From an uncultured bacterium (lineage in GTDB: Bacteria > Muiribacteriota > Ozemobacteria > Ozemobacterales > Ozemobacteraceae), in NCBI GenBank assembly GCA_937949615.1, contig CALEDQ010000007.1, forward strand, positions 1 through 18,359: a stretch of DNA of 18,359 nt, written 5' to 3'. The translations under genes were made by a program, and so were the position numbers. The notes beneath the pieces were generated by a model, which worked only from the letters and a program-made list of their open reading frames with translations, did not search any database and was not told the origin of the DNA. Shown here piece by piece: positions 5,123 through 11,838 of the stretch (the first letter of the stretch is position 1; each line of letters starts with the position of its first letter).

Positions 5123-6094
5123 ATGCTCAAAGTAAAATTTTATGTATTGCCGTTATCACTGGCTCTGATCCTGATCTTTTCCTGGAACTGCCAGGGGGAT
5201 CAGTCCATTCCCACAACCATGGAAATAAAGAGCACAGTCATTACGCTGGATGCTCCAACCGGCCTGACGATGTCTTTAGTCGAGATCCCGCCGGGCACGT
5301 TTACCATGGGAAGCCCCGACACGGAAATCGGGCACAAGCCTTCGGAAGCTCAGCATCAGGTGACGATCAGCAAGACTTTCTACATGGGAAAATGCGAGGT
5401 CACGCAGGAGCAGTATCAGATAATCATGGGTGTGAACCCTTCTTTATTTGTTTCCGACAGGATGAAGCATGGAGGTGCTTCCCCTGAAACAGCGAAACAG
5501 CCGGTGGAAAATGTCACCTGGTATGATGCTGTGCGCTTCTGCAATGCCTTGAGTCTGAATCAGGGGTTTCAACCCTGTTACTCTAATCAGATCGGCAGTT
5601 TAACCATTGAAGACTCTGATATCGTGATTTGCGATTGGACAGCAACCGGTTTTCGCCTCCCCACCGAGGCTGAATGGGAATATGCCTGTCGAGCCGGAAC
5701 TACCTCCATGTATTATTGGGCCGACGGCTTTGACGAAGCTGAAATGATGCAATACATCTGGTTTGGTAAAAATACTAACAAGAGCTGTAATTCTGATCCT
5801 TCCAACACAAAAAATGGGCCCCAGCCGGTCGGAACAAAAAAGCCAAACGCTTTTGGGCTTTATGACATGACCGGCAACGTCAGCGAATGGTGCTGGGATT
5901 TTTATGATCCCTATTATTACAGCGTAAGTCCCAAAACTGACCCCAGAGGACCAGACAATGAAACATCTCGGCTCAGCCGCGGAGGAAGCTGGTTTTGCGC
6001 CCTGCCCCTGCCATTTCGCGCTGCTCACCGTGTCCGCCGGGATCCTGGCAACGGAGACAGAGTCACTGGTTTTAGAGTTGTCAGACAGCCGTAA
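5123..6094 (+). CDS. Exported SUMF1/FGE-fold protein, probably not a true formylglycine-generating enzyme
   Basis: A 323-residue protein. ATG 5123 is preferred to GTG 5111 because GGAGG (5113-5117) lies 5 bases before it and the N-terminus is then a clean signal sequence; the region ending in SWNC is only a poor lipobox. The rest is one FGE-sulfatase domain: EIPPGTFTMGSP, the YMGKCEVTQEQY segment, PVENVTWYDAVRFCNALS, the RLPTEAEWEYACRAG signature, FGLYDMTGNVSEWCWD and the final RGGSWFC...GFRVV. In true FGE the end motif carries two catalytic, copper-binding cysteines five positions apart. Here C292 is present but the second position is P297, so sulfatase activation by the known mechanism is unlikely. 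Such paralogues are widespread, with mostly unknown roles. It probably acts in the cell envelope beside the peptidase. Confidence 0.85.
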   Translation: MLKVKFYVLPLSLALILIFSWNCQGDQSIPTTMEIKSTVITLDAPTGLTMSLVEIPPGTFTMGSPDTEIGHKPSEAQHQVTISKTFYMGKCEVTQEQYQIIMGVNPSLFVSDRMKHGGASPETAKQPVENVTWYDAVRFCNALSLNQGFQPCYSNQIGSLTIEDSDIVICDWTATGFRLPTEAEWEYACRAGTTSMYYWADGFDEAEMMQYIWFGKNTNKSCNSDPSNTKNGPQPVGTKKPNAFGLYDMTGNVSEWCWDFYDPYYYSVSPKTDPRGPDNETSRLSRGGSWFCALPLPFRAAHRVRRDPGNGDRVTGFRVVRQP

Positions 6095-6132
6095 TGCCCA
6101 GCCTGTAAATTGGAAACAACCCGGTATTTTTC

Positions 6133-6528
6133 ATGTCATACATCGAACAAACCAGAAATTGGGCCCGCCAGATCAAGCGCGATACCGTGGCCGTGTATTT
6201 CGCAGCGCGTGACCCGAGAACACCCATGCTTGCCAGATTCCTGGCACTGGGTGTTGCTGCATACGCTTTGAGCCCGATCGATCTTATCCCGGACTTCATC
6301 CCGATACTGGGCTATCTGGATGACCTGCTGATTGTTCCTCTTGGCCTGCTGCTGGTAATTCGAATGCTTCCGCCCGAGGTAATCTCCGACTCACGCGAGC
6401 AGGCAAATGCGCTCATTTCCCGGCCCAAAAGCTATTTTGCTGCAATTTTCATAGTCGGGATCTGGCTGCTCTGCATCGCCGGCGTCGCCTACTGGTGGGG
6501 TACAATTGTTAATGCTTTCCCGGGTTAA
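6133..6528 (+). CDS. YkvA family (DUF1232) membrane protein
   Basis: A 131-residue protein with the DUF1232 core ALSPIDLIPDFIPILGYLDDLLIVPLGL (about 46-73), including the family signature of SPIDLIPD followed by G..DD. It has three or so membrane segments: about 33-52, 65-82 and a C-terminal one at about 103-124 (AIFIVGIWLLCIAGVAYWW). The family is very widespread in bacteria and its biochemical role is not established. No clear Shine-Dalgarno precedes ATG 6133. It starts 39 bases after the SUMF1-like gene on the same strand, so it may be read through from there, but a functional link is not evident. Confidence 0.85.
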   Translation: MSYIEQTRNWARQIKRDTVAVYFAARDPRTPMLARFLALGVAAYALSPIDLIPDFIPILGYLDDLLIVPLGLLLVIRMLPPEVISDSREQANALISRPKSYFAAIFIVGIWLLCIAGVAYWWGTIVNAFPG

Positions 6529-6581
6529 ACCAGGCCAGGAAACTGAATATAAAAATTGCCGGGGTTGCATAAAAAACAGGG

Positions 6582-6609
6582 TTGCAATTTGCCACAAAAA
6601 AGGTATAAT
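6582..6609 (+). promoter_or_regulatory. Promoter of the TM1266-like/hydG operon
   Basis: TTGCAA (6582-6587) and TATAAT (6604-6609) with a 16-base spacer, the spacing also seen before brnT and the RHH antitoxin. An AAAAAAGGTATAAT stretch is shared with the brnT promoter. The transcript would start near 6616, giving a leader of about 75 bases. Confidence 0.6.
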
Positions 6610-6619
6610 ATAAACAACC

Positions 6620-6645
6620 ATTGTGAAACTTTTCGCTTTCACAAT
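6620..6645. promoter_or_regulatory. Dyad in the hydG operon leader, candidate Rex-type redox operator
   Basis: ATTGTGAAA (6620-6628) and TTTCACAAT (6637-6645) form a perfect 9-bp inverted repeat with an 8-base spacer, placed directly after the promoter. The half-site TTGTGAAA...TTTCACAA is that of Rex, the NADH-sensing repressor of fermentative and hydrogenase genes, but the standard Rex site has a shorter spacer. The left part alone (TTGTGAAACTTTTCGC) matches 14 of 18 positions of the consensus if extended to 6638. Two overlapping sites, or another regulator of the CRP/FNR type, are alternatives. In RNA it could also fold as a leader hairpin. Confidence 0.5.
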
Positions 6646-6691
6646 ATTTCTGAGTTGAAGGGCGCAGGCCTGACATCGAGGAGATAAGCTA

Positions 6692-6967
6692 GTGGCTTCT
6701 TCGTCTGGTTCTAACAACAACGAGCGCCGGCTCGGCGTGGTGGCGGTCATTCTCAAAAGCCCCGACAAGGCGGTACATGAGTTCAATGACATTCTTCACC
6801 AGTTTTCGAGCCTGCTGGTCGGCCGCATGGGCATTCCCTACAAAGAACGCGGCGTCTCGGTAATCTCGCTCATCGTTGACGGAACCAATGACGAAATCGG
6901 TGCCATGACCGGCCGTATCGGCCAGCTTCCTGATGTCAGCGTCAAGGCGGTCCTGACTCGCGTATAG
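6692..6967 (+). CDS. TM1266 family iron-only hydrogenase system regulator (ACT/NikR-C-like fold)
   Basis: A 91-residue protein matching the small TM1266-type family that accompanies [FeFe]-hydrogenase maturation genes: RLGVVAVILKSPDKAVHEFN, then LLVGRMGIPYKERGVSVISLIVDGTNDEIGAMTGRIGQLPDVSVKAVLT. The fold is an ACT-like ferredoxin fold with a probable ligand or metal-sensing role, but no DNA-binding domain is visible, so the name regulator comes from the family and not from the sequence. The start is GTG 6692, with GAGGAG (6678-6683) 8 bases upstream. It precedes hydG by 17 bases, as TM1266 does in Thermotoga. Length is normal for the family. Confidence 0.85.
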   Translation: MASSSGSNNNERRLGVVAVILKSPDKAVHEFNDILHQFSSLLVGRMGIPYKERGVSVISLIVDGTNDEIGAMTGRIGQLPDVSVKAVLTRV

Positions 6968-6984
6968 CATCAAGGGGGCCTCTA

Positions 6985-8511
6985 ATGCACATGGTCAACG
7001 ACAAACTCTCGACTTCGGCCTGGGTCAACAACGTCATCAAACCCGAAGAATACGAAAAGTATCTCGACAACGGCAAAGATTTTATCGATGACGACAAAAT
7101 CTGGCAGCAGATCAACGACAGCGTCGAGCCTTCCCCCGAGCGCGTGCGCGAAATTCTCGCCAAATCATTTAACGTGCAGACCCTCGACCCGACCGAGCTC
7201 GCCACCCTCATGAAAGTGCGCGACCCCGAACTCTGGCAGGAAATGTACGAAATGGCCGCGAAAGTTAAACATAAAATCTACGATAACCGCATCATCACTT
7301 TCGCCCCGATCTACTGCGGAAACTTCTGCGTTAATAACTGCCTCTACTGCGGCTTCCGTGCCGACAACGACAAGGAAAAACGCACCAAACTCAGCCTCGC
7401 CCAGGTGCGCGACGAAGCCGAAGCCATCGCCGGCCGCATCGGCCACAAGCGCGTCATCGCCGTTTATGGTGAACACCCCGAAACCGACGCCGATTTCATC
7501 GCCGAAAGCATCAAAACCATTTATTCGGTCAGCGTCAAAACCCGCAAAGGCCACAGCGAAATCAGACGCGTCAACATCAACGCCGCCCCCTTCAGCGTCG
7601 CCGATCTGCGCAAACTTCAGGAAGTCGGCATCGGTACCTATCAGGTTTTCCAGGAAACCTACCATCACGATACCTACAAAAAGCTGCACCCGGCCGACAC
7701 CATCAAGGGCAACTACCCATGGCGCCTCTACGTGCACCATCGCGCCTATGAAGCCGGTATCGACGACGTCGCCATCGGCTGCCTGTTCGGCCTCTACGAC
7801 TGGCGCTTCGAAGTCATGGGCCTGCTCTATCACGCCATCGAACTCGAAACCCGCTTCGGCGTCGGCCCGCACACGATTTCTTTCCCGCGCATCAACCCGG
7901 CGAGCGGCTCACCGCTGCCCACCGACCCGACTTACAACAAATACCTCGTCTCTGACGAAGATTTCAAAAAGCTCGTTACCCTGATCAGACTTGCCGTGCC
8001 ATACACCGGCATGATCATCACCGCCCGCGAACGCCAGGAAGTCCGCGACGACGTCATGTTCTGCGGCTGCACCCAGACCGACGCCTCGACCAATATCGGC
8101 ATTGGCGGCTATGCGAAGAATACCGGCAAACAGGACATCGATGAGCAGCAGTTCATGCTCGGCGACACCCGCTCACTCGAAGAACTGATCCGCGATCTCG
8201 CGAAACGCGGCGTCATCACCTCTTTCTGCACTGCCGGCTACCGCTGCGGCCGCACCGGCGACCAGATCATGGACCTGCTGAAAAAGGGCCACGAAAAGCA
8301 TTTCTGCAAACTCAACGCCATTCTTACCTACCGCGAATGGCTCGACGACTTTGCCGGCGAAGAAACGAAAAAGCTCGGCGAAGCGGTTATCCGCAAAGAA
8401 ATCGAAGAAGTGCGCAAAAAAACGCCGACTATCTTCTCAAAGAAGCTTTACGACCTCACCATGAGCTACTACGAAAGGATCAGCAATGGCGAACGCGATC
8501 TCTACATTTGA
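6985..8511 (+). CDS. hydG: [FeFe]-hydrogenase H-cluster maturase HydG (radical SAM)
   Basis: A 508-residue radical SAM enzyme that cleaves tyrosine to make the CO and cyanide ligands of the H-cluster. The SAM-cluster motif CX3CX2C is at C115, C119 and C122 (CGNFCVNNCLYCGF). NINAAPFSVADLRKLQEVGIGTYQVFQETYH is the HydG/ThiH barrel signature. The C-terminal auxiliary [5Fe-5S]-cluster motif, normally CX2CX22C, is altered: C415 and C441 are present but the second Cys is G418, with a Cys at 421 instead, and two extra Cys (360, 362) precede it. AAGGGGG at 6972-6978 supports ATG 6985; ATG 6991 is an alternative. The protein is slightly longer than usual at the N-terminus. Codon third positions are strongly G/C, unlike the island, which creates a long antisense frame. 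HydE and HydF are not in the window. Confidence 0.95.
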   Translation: MHMVNDKLSTSAWVNNVIKPEEYEKYLDNGKDFIDDDKIWQQINDSVEPSPERVREILAKSFNVQTLDPTELATLMKVRDPELWQEMYEMAAKVKHKIYDNRIITFAPIYCGNFCVNNCLYCGFRADNDKEKRTKLSLAQVRDEAEAIAGRIGHKRVIAVYGEHPETDADFIAESIKTIYSVSVKTRKGHSEIRRVNINAAPFSVADLRKLQEVGIGTYQVFQETYHHDTYKKLHPADTIKGNYPWRLYVHHRAYEAGIDDVAIGCLFGLYDWRFEVMGLLYHAIELETRFGVGPHTISFPRINPASGSPLPTDPTYNKYLVSDEDFKKLVTLIRLAVPYTGMIITARERQEVRDDVMFCGCTQTDASTNIGIGGYAKNTGKQDIDEQQFMLGDTRSLEELIRDLAKRGVITSFCTAGYRCGRTGDQIMDLLKKGHEKHFCKLNAILTYREWLDDFAGEETKKLGEAVIRKEIEEVRKKTPTIFSKKLYDLTMSYYERISNGERDLYI

Positions 8512-8737
8512 TCTCGAACGGCTGGCAAAGAAATACGGCGTGCGCATCTGGCTCTGCCGCCGTATTGGCCGCCGCTGGTCATTCATCGAAGGCGCCGGCG
8601 CCGAACGCGTGCTGCCCTCGGAACTGATTTACGAAAGCGCCGAAACCGGCGTGTTCGTGCAGGGCGAGGAATTCGACGAAGCCGGCATCAAAGCCGAAGT
8701 GTGCAGCCTGCTGCAACCGCCGACCGCCGTCTGCTGA
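8486..8737 (+). CDS. Small protein of unknown function, coupled to hydG
   Basis: An 83-residue protein beginning inside hydG (26-base overlap in another frame), with AAAGGA (8474-8479) correctly placed before ATG 8486. The N-terminal third is basic (LERLAKKYGVRIWLCRRIGRRW), the rest acidic (ELIYESAETGVFVQGEEFDEAGIKAEV). Two cysteines occur, one near each end, and no metal motif is evident. I do not recognise a family. The overlap, the Shine-Dalgarno and matching codon use support a real gene translated with hydG, which suggests a role in hydrogenase assembly or iron-sulfur handling. That role is inference from position only. Confidence 0.65.
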   Translation: MANAISTFDLERLAKKYGVRIWLCRRIGRRWSFIEGAGAERVLPSELIYESAETGVFVQGEEFDEAGIKAEVCSLLQPPTAVC

Positions 8738-8755
8738 GCCATCCGACCGGTCTGG

Positions 8756-8775
8756 GCCTGTTCAGTTCAACAGGC
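8756..8775. terminator. Hairpin between convergent genes, probable bidirectional terminator
   Basis: GCCTGTT (8756-8762) and AACAGGC (8769-8775) form a perfect 7-bp stem with a 6-base loop. It lies 19 bases after the small gene coupled to hydG and includes the stop codon of the convergent exporter gene. No T-tract is present on either side, so factor-independent termination would be weak. Confidence 0.45.
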
Positions 8776-9076
8776 GCAGTCCGGTGATGCCGGTAATGAT
8801 CATAGTTATGCATGCCAGGCGGTAAACATCGAAAGGCTCGTTCAACATCATGACGCCGGTGACGACAGTGCCGATGGCGCCAACCCCTGTCCAGACCGGG
8901 TAAGCGATGCTGACCGGCAGATCTTTCATTGCCGTCGACAGCAGCACAAAGCTTAAAACCAGAGTTATCAACGTAAAAATCGTTGGCCAGAGCCTGGTAA
9001 AACCTTCAGAGTATTTCAGACCGGTTGCCCAGAGCACTTCGAAAATTCCTGCGACAAAGAGAATGACCCACGACAT
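8762..9076 (-). CDS. gdx: Guanidinium exporter of the SMR family (Gdx/SugE type)
   Basis: A 104-residue protein with four membrane helices, the standard SMR length. The proton/substrate glutamate is E13 in AGIFEVLWATGLKYSEGF. W16, S42, Y59 and W62 stand at the positions that shape the substrate pocket of Gdx transporters, and the WATGLKYS context is typical of SugE/Gdx and not of the quaternary ammonium exporters. It would work as an antiparallel homodimer exporting guanidinium in exchange for protons. GGAGG lies before the ATG (complement of 9086-9090). It is a single gene, with no partner SMR subunit beside it. I looked for the guanidine riboswitches that often control this gene and saw no convincing one between the promoter and the start. 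Confidence 0.9.
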   Translation of the reverse strand: MSWVILFVAGIFEVLWATGLKYSEGFTRLWPTIFTLITLVLSFVLLSTAMKDLPVSIAYPVWTGVGAIGTVVTGVMMLNEPFDVYRLACITMIITGITGLRLLN

Positions 9077-9104
9077 GGCAATCGCCTCCGGTGCAATTTT
9101 GCTC

Positions 9105-9113
9105 AGTATAGCA
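9105..9113 (-). promoter_or_regulatory. Extended -10 promoter of the guanidinium exporter
   Basis: On the minus strand TGCTATACT (9113 down to 9105) gives a TGN extension and a good -10 box. No recognisable -35 lies upstream, as allowed for extended -10 promoters. The leader would be about 20 bases, too short for a riboswitch. Confidence 0.45.
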
Positions 9114-9240
9114 CAAATTGCCCCCTGCCGCGTGCCGCAACTGCATCAACAGGCTGGAAATTCGTCCGGATTTGTTTTAAAATGAAAAACGGCCGCAACC
9201 AGAAAAACGAAACCAATTTGCAAAGTCAGGTCATTTAAAG

Positions 9241-10818
9241 ATGAAGGCGCAGTTCGACGAATTCACCAGAAGAGCCACGGCCCTTCTCAACGAACCAGGC
9301 ATTCTTGAAAAGCGCCCTGCCTGGCAGATCGTCAAGGCCGGCGCCATCAGCCTGGCCCCGGTTGCCGAAAACGCCGTTACCCAGCTCGAACCCGAAATTG
9401 CGCTGGTCTTTCTGCTCGCCTCGGCTTTTACCGGCGCAAAGCGTGACAGCCTGCTGAAAAGCCTGTTCGGCGCCGCCATGAACCGCCTGCCATCAGACGG
9501 TTTCATCAGGCTGATGAGCAAATTTACGCAGGCCGAACTGAAAGACAACCTGCTGCCTTTCGTTTACGAGTCAGGCCCGCGTGGCTCAATTGCCTGTTTT
9601 GTCGCCGCCCGCCTGAAAGTCACCCTTGCCACCGAGGCTTTTCAGTATTTCCTCAGTGCCAGAGCCTGGTCACCGACCGATCTGATGAACCTCAGCCTTC
9701 TGGTTAAGCCGGAAGAAGCCTCAGCACTCTGCTCGCACCTCGAAAAATTCGTTCCTGCCAACGATTCAAAAGTGCTGCGTGACAATATCAATGAATTCCG
9801 CTATGCGGTGCAGAACCATCTCGCCCGCGAGCCGATGCTGCCAGAGCTTGCCGACGGGGAAACATCTCCCCCACCCTCTGCCCCGAACCGGCCCGGCGAG
9901 CCCATGCGACCGCCACAGCCGGCACCGGTCACGCCAAAGTCCCAGATAACCAGAAGCCAGCCGCCAGCCGCAGTTCCAACACCGGGTTCGGCAGCTCCGG
10001 CAGAAACGGTCGCCAGAACAGGCCTCTCTCAGCAGATTCCTGAAGCGCTGCCGACCGAAGTGCCGGCTGAAAAAAGTGAAGGCAGCAATCGGTCGGCCCA
10101 GATTCAGACTCAGGCAAAAGCAAAGCCTGACAGTCTCGACGTCGCGCTGCATATTCCTGAAAACATTCGCCGACTGCTGCTGCCGGTTGGTCTGACCATG
10201 CTGTTTTTAACCCTCGGCATCATTTATTCAACCTGGTATTTCAGTAATCCTGAGGTGATGACTACAACCGCGCCCGGCACGGCCGGCCGCGCCCCGAATC
10301 AATGGGTCGACGCCGTTTCGCAGCGGCCGGTGACTGCCAAATACCTCGCCGCCGACAAGGATTTCCGCATGGGTGAGCTTTTTCTCACACGCGACAAATT
10401 CGCTGAAGCCCTCAAACTCTTCGAAGACGCCCTGGCAGTCGAACCGGCCCACCTGCAGGCCCTGGTGCGCAGCGGCTACTGCCGCATGCAGCTTGGCGAC
10501 AACAAGAAGGCGGCCGAAATATTTAAACGTGCCCTGAGCACCGACGCCGGTCTTGCGAGCGTCAATCTTTACCTCGCCCGCATTCATCTGGCGGCCAACG
10601 ACAATGCCGCTGCCGAAAAGCATTATCGCGCCGAGTTCAAGCTTTCTGCCGACCTGGCCTCAGGCATGGAACTCGCGAACTTCCTGAACCGCGCCGGCAG
10701 ACAGAACGAAGCTATGGAACTGATTGCCGAACTCCAGGAAAAGCACCCCGGCAAAATGCTGGTGCTCGCCCCGACCGGCGGCGAAGCCGCACCTGAACGT
10801 GGAGGTGCCCAGCCATGA
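9241..10818 (+). CDS. Membrane-anchored TPR protein, first gene of a prepilin operon
   Basis: A 525-residue protein in four parts. Residues 1-190 are a helical domain that I cannot name. About 195-290 is a Pro/Ala-rich linker (many PP, APA and PS stretches). One membrane helix spans about 312-333 (LLLPVGLTMLFLTLGIIYSTW), so the first 300 residues are probably cytoplasmic. The C-terminal part (about 365-505) holds three to four TPR repeats, with clear A.K.FEDAL.VEPAHLQAL and AAEIFKRAL signatures, likely outside the cytoplasm. The layout resembles scaffold proteins of pilus or secretion machines that link inner and outer parts. Its stop overlaps the first prepilin ATG (ATGA, 10815-10818). The Shine-Dalgarno is weak (AGG at about 9228-9230). 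A possible -10 (TAAAAT, 9178-9183) lies upstream. Confidence 0.75.
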   Translation: MKAQFDEFTRRATALLNEPGILEKRPAWQIVKAGAISLAPVAENAVTQLEPEIALVFLLASAFTGAKRDSLLKSLFGAAMNRLPSDGFIRLMSKFTQAELKDNLLPFVYESGPRGSIACFVAARLKVTLATEAFQYFLSARAWSPTDLMNLSLLVKPEEASALCSHLEKFVPANDSKVLRDNINEFRYAVQNHLAREPMLPELADGETSPPPSAPNRPGEPMRPPQPAPVTPKSQITRSQPPAAVPTPGSAAPAETVARTGLSQQIPEALPTEVPAEKSEGSNRSAQIQTQAKAKPDSLDVALHIPENIRRLLLPVGLTMLFLTLGIIYSTWYFSNPEVMTTTAPGTAGRAPNQWVDAVSQRPVTAKYLAADKDFRMGELFLTRDKFAEALKLFEDALAVEPAHLQALVRSGYCRMQLGDNKKAAEIFKRALSTDAGLASVNLYLARIHLAANDNAAAEKHYRAEFKLSADLASGMELANFLNRAGRQNEAMELIAELQEKHPGKMLVLAPTGGEAAPERGGAQP

Positions 10819-11297
10819 TCCGTCGCGGTCTGTCATTGACAGAAATCATCATCGCCCTGGCCATTGCGGTAATGGTCATGGTGCCGGTCACCAGCATGTT
10901 TTCAACGTCGGGGCAGCAGGTGCAGAAAAGCAGGAACTTCAGTTTCGCCGCCGGGCTGGCGCGCCGCATTTCCCAGCATCTGATGGCCATGCCGTTCGAA
11001 AACATCGTTGAAGTGCCGTTGCCCGGGGTGGCCCTGCATGATTCGGCCGATGACGTGTTTTTCAACCCGCTGGTCAATTTTTCGACCTCGCAGAGCGGCG
11101 TCAAGAAGATTACCGCCGCTGACATGCCGGCTCTCTATGATTTTCTCGTGCAGAATGACTTCAAATACGCGCTGTCGGTCAGCAATGTCAGTTTTGGCGC
11201 CGGCGACGAAATCAAGAGCGTTTCGATTCTGATTACCTGGAAAGAGGCCGGTAGAAACATGATCTACCGCACCCACGTCTATGTCTCGTCTGTTTAA
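10815..11297 (+). CDS. Prepilin-like protein, PilV/minor pilin type
   Basis: A 160-residue protein with a textbook short class III leader: MIRRG, cleaved by prepilin peptidase before L6, with the conserved Glu at mature position 5 (LSLTEIIIALAIAVMVMVPV) and a long hydrophobic helix. The globular C-terminal part (about 40-160) has no recognisable motif. The size and position before a PilW-like gene suggest a PilV-like minor pilin or a pseudopilin such as GspI. GGAGG at 10801-10805 precedes it inside the upstream gene. It overlaps that gene by 4 bases and the next by 17, so the set is translated as a unit. It would initiate or decorate a type IV pilus or pseudopilus. Confidence 0.8.
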   Translation: MIRRGLSLTEIIIALAIAVMVMVPVTSMFSTSGQQVQKSRNFSFAAGLARRISQHLMAMPFENIVEVPLPGVALHDSADDVFFNPLVNFSTSQSGVKKITAADMPALYDFLVQNDFKYALSVSNVSFGAGDEIKSVSILITWKEAGRNMIYRTHVYVSSV

Positions 11298-11793
11298 GCA
11301 CAACCGGAAACGGGCCGCCTTCACCATGATTGAAATCATGGTCGGTGCCACTATTCTTGCCGTCATCGGCGGCATGGTGGCGCACTGGTTTGTCATGCAG
11401 CGCCAGTATCAGAAACGCATACTCGCAATCAGCGATGCACAGCAGAACATCAGACAGGCTTCCTGGAACATGATTCAGGAACTGCGCACCGCCAGAAACC
11501 TTATCTACCCGCGGCTGAACGCTGACAAATCGATCAGAAGCGACAACAAAACCATTTTCAAGAATTTTGCCGGCGATATCGTCTGTTATTTTCATGATGC
11601 GGCAACGGGCCAGATCAGGCGGTGTCTGATTCCGAACGGACCGGGCGCGCCGGTGGTCGACAAAAAACCGATTGGCAGCGGTATCGACAAGGTCGCCTTC
11701 ACGGCCCACGATATCGGCAACCGTCTGGTCGGCATCTACCTTGAGTCAGATGGCACGGTTGGCCTTGAATCTGTGTATCTTTTGAATGAATAG
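11281..11793 (+). CDS. Prepilin-like protein, PilW/GspJ type
   Basis: A 170-residue protein with leader MSRLFKHNRKRAA followed by FTMIEIMVGATILAVIGG, the standard prepilin helix with Glu at mature position 5. The residue before the cleavage site is Ala in place of the usual Gly; prepilin peptidases can accept Ala, often less well. The globular part contains an Arg-rich helix (NIRQASWNMIQELRTARNLIY) like that of PilW/GspJ proteins. The gene starts inside the preceding prepilin (17-base overlap) with no visible Shine-Dalgarno, so it probably depends on coupling. Likely a minor pilin forming the tip with its two neighbours. Confidence 0.78.
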   Translation: MSRLFKHNRKRAAFTMIEIMVGATILAVIGGMVAHWFVMQRQYQKRILAISDAQQNIRQASWNMIQELRTARNLIYPRLNADKSIRSDNKTIFKNFAGDIVCYFHDAATGQIRRCLIPNGPGAPVVDKKPIGSGIDKVAFTAHDIGNRLVGIYLESDGTVGLESVYLLNE

Positions 11794-11838
11794 GCCTGAA
11801 ACATTGAAAAAATGCTACAATTAATCAGGAGAAACATT

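Noticed and set aside
5978..6010. Calling the SUMF1-like gene a sulfatase-activating formylglycine-generating enzyme
   Set aside because: The second catalytic cysteine is replaced by Pro and no sulfatase gene is nearby.
6620..6645. A canonical CRP/FNR site (TGTGA-N6-TCACA)
   Set aside because: The half-sites match in sequence but are 12 bases apart in place of 6, so a standard CRP/FNR dimer would not fit.
7165..7872. A 235-codon open frame on the minus strand inside hydG
   Set aside because: It is the antisense shadow of a gene with strongly G/C third positions. The product is a low-complexity Val/Phe/Asp/Ala sequence with no family resemblance, and hydG is certain.
9120..9170. Possible mini-ykkC (guanidine-II) hairpins with ACG-containing loops upstream of the exporter
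   Set aside because: Only 3-4 bp stems can be drawn, the two loops do not both fit the ACGR pattern, and the likely promoter lies downstream of them.
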